From positions 139,342,751-139,406,750 of the forward strand of contig CM068827.1 of assembly GCA_028554795.2 (NCBI GenBank): 64,000 bases of DNA. Direction: 5' to 3'. Source of the stretch: Sinohyriopsis cumingii (lineage: Eukaryota > Mollusca > Bivalvia > Unionida > Unionidae). The notes under the pieces are model-generated. The model saw only the letters and a list, made by a program, of their open reading frames with translations, did no database searches and was not told the DNA's origin. Each line of letters begins with the position of its first letter. Position 1 is the first letter of the stretch. This document shows positions 62,657 to 64,000 of the stretch, piece by piece. The position numbers and the translations under genes are program-made.

Positions 62657-63476
62657 ATGATAAACCGAACAAATAATTATGAGTTGCAAATGACATCATC
62701 ATCAATTGAGGGTTTTAATAAAGTGTATTTGTTCGAGAACATAAAATGGATCGGATTTAATTTCACTGATCTGCGTGAACTTATCAGGATGGTTGTTGAA
62801 ACCGAACGAGATAATTCACCAGCTCTCAAAATAACGATTCATTATGCTGTTACTCGTTATAAAGCAAGTGATCCAACAGTATCAGATGAAAGAGAATTTC
62901 TATCCAGTGTCGATCTCGGCATTGATATTGATGAGATTTCTAATGAAATTTACCAGCAGATCTATATGAAAAATTGACCAACAGACTTCATACGTATCTG
63001 GTTGGGTTTTAGATCGAATTAATACCATCATGGTTCATACACATACTTACACACCATTAACCGGTGGAACATTCGTTGATTTACCAGCACCGGTAAAATA
63101 GACTAAATCGTGTATCAGTATAAAAAACGATGATAATAAACGTGTTGTATGGAGTTTTTTGTCAGCATTATTTCCAGCAGATGCTAATGATGTCGTGCTA
63201 GTTAATACAAACCTTATCAAGATCAATTAAATCTGGAATGGATACAATTCCCAACACCGATTAAACAAATAAATAAGATTGAAAAACAAAATTCTGAGCT
63301 GTTTCCTGGTGGTATAAATGTTTCCTCACTAAGTGATACAAACAATCCTTTTCCCGTAAGAATTTCATCATTAGCTAAATGTTGTGGCGATTGAACAATT
63401 AATCTGTTGTTACATAAAAACATTATATGTGGATAAAAATTATCAGCAGATTTCTCATTACAAACATGGTACTAAC
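62657..63476 (+). pseudogene. Decayed N-terminal part of a type-B DNA polymerase gene, copy 2
   Basis: An open piece, 62657-62977 (FNFTDLRELIRMVVETERD, SVDLGIDIDEISNEIYQQI), then a frameshift near 62985 into the sequence shared with position 1 (GWVLDRINTIMVHTH). Further stops and indels follow (for example near 63115 and 63192), and it ends at the same SINE junction as copy 1. This copy preserves about 330 bases more of the 5' side than the left copy, which runs off the window. Confidence 0.7.
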
Positions 63477-63690
63477 AGCCGCCTAACTAGGCGTTCAGCA
63501 TTAAGAGGTTAGTGTTAGTGTTATGACTGGTCGGCCTGGTGTCAGGATAATTTGATTGGGTGGGAAATCATGCTACATGATGCCCCATTGCTAGGCATCA
63601 CTATAAACTGCCACACAGCAGACATCTTAGCAATATGACTGGAAAATTGTTAAAGCTACGTTAAAAATCCAAATCACACTCACACACACT
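63474..63690 (+). repeat. SINE-like repeat relic (second SINE family), copy 2
   Basis: Collinear with 488-700, with 'aggttagtgttagtgttatg' showing a small internal expansion relative to copy 1. Confidence 0.5.
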
Positions 63691-64000
63691 GCTTAATATT
63701 TGTTGAACAAGTGGGGTGGGTTGGTGGTGAATGTTCTTTTCATTATTATCAACATTAAACAATACTTGGCTCATACATTATTAATTTTGGAATCTCATTG
63801 CAACTTTTCAGGCTTACATCCTAACATATACCAAACATAGTATGCCATTATGAAGATAATTTTTTACCAGTGTACTAATGAATATTCAGAGCTTTAACCC
63901 GTCTTGGAGTACCACAGCTAATCTAAAGATTGATTTTTCCACCACCATGTTAGATTGGTGTGTGTGTGTGTGTGTGGTCAAGCAATTCTATCATCGGGAG
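63690..64000. repeat. Interspersed repeat, copy without the transposon; empty site at about 63892
   Basis: Matches 700-896 joined directly to 3300-3435. 'gaatattcagagc' at 63891-63903 is the unoccupied target. (GT)n at 63958-63976. Runs off the right edge. Confidence 0.85.

Overview
The window is eukaryotic: AT-rich, mostly non-coding, with a nine-exon gene whose introns all obey GT-AG, many microsatellites and minisatellites, tRNA-derived SINEs, a cut-and-paste DNA transposon, a decayed non-LTR retrotransposon and remnants of a large virus-like element. The two SINE types, one with a tRNA-like head and a tail resembling the 'Meta' class and one resembling the repeats common in bivalve and gastropod genomes, point to a mollusc or other lophotrochozoan. 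That placement is inference; no species-diagnostic sequence is present.

Region by region: 1-3540 holds the 5' part of a decayed protein-primed-type DNA polymerase B gene fused to a SINE-like sequence and interrupted by a 2,400-bp DNA transposon (897-3296) with TAT target duplications and a 562-codon open transposase-like gene. The same polymerase/SINE unit, without the transposon, recurs at 62991-64000, and part of it at about 23350-23720. A SINE at 3834-4163 carries a perfect 102-bp palindrome. From 5584 to 12531 lies an all-plus-strand block of virion-type genes of an adintovirus/Polinton (Maverick)-like element: a coiled-coil protein, small basic/amphipathic proteins, a double-jelly-roll-type major capsid protein, an adenain-like cysteine protease, a phage-tail-fibre-like protein, a membrane protein and a penton/minor-capsid-like protein. 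Nearly all are broken by frameshifts or in-frame stops, but the fibre-like gene is open over 337 codons.

12532-29106 is mostly non-coding and holds several minisatellites (40, 49, 38 and 49 bp), a SINE, and one isolated candidate terminal exon of a plus-strand gene (15586-15676).

29107-56989 on the minus strand is the one complete host gene, a prostaglandin reductase 1/leukotriene B4 dehydrogenase-type NADPH-dependent oxidoreductase of 326 aa. Its nine exons join in phase. Its introns hold a 6-kb satellite of 49-bp units with a 2.68-kb higher-order duplication, other tandem arrays, a SINE and a decayed non-LTR retrotransposon (53030-55407, minus).

56990-64000 is intergenic. It contains a fragment of the C-terminal half of a polymerase B gene (60189-60878, minus) beside a 27-bp minisatellite, and then the second copy of the polymerase 5' region (plus). 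The viral-type genes no longer form a working set here: capsid and protease genes sit together, the polymerase is in separate pieces, and I found no integrase or packaging ATPase.
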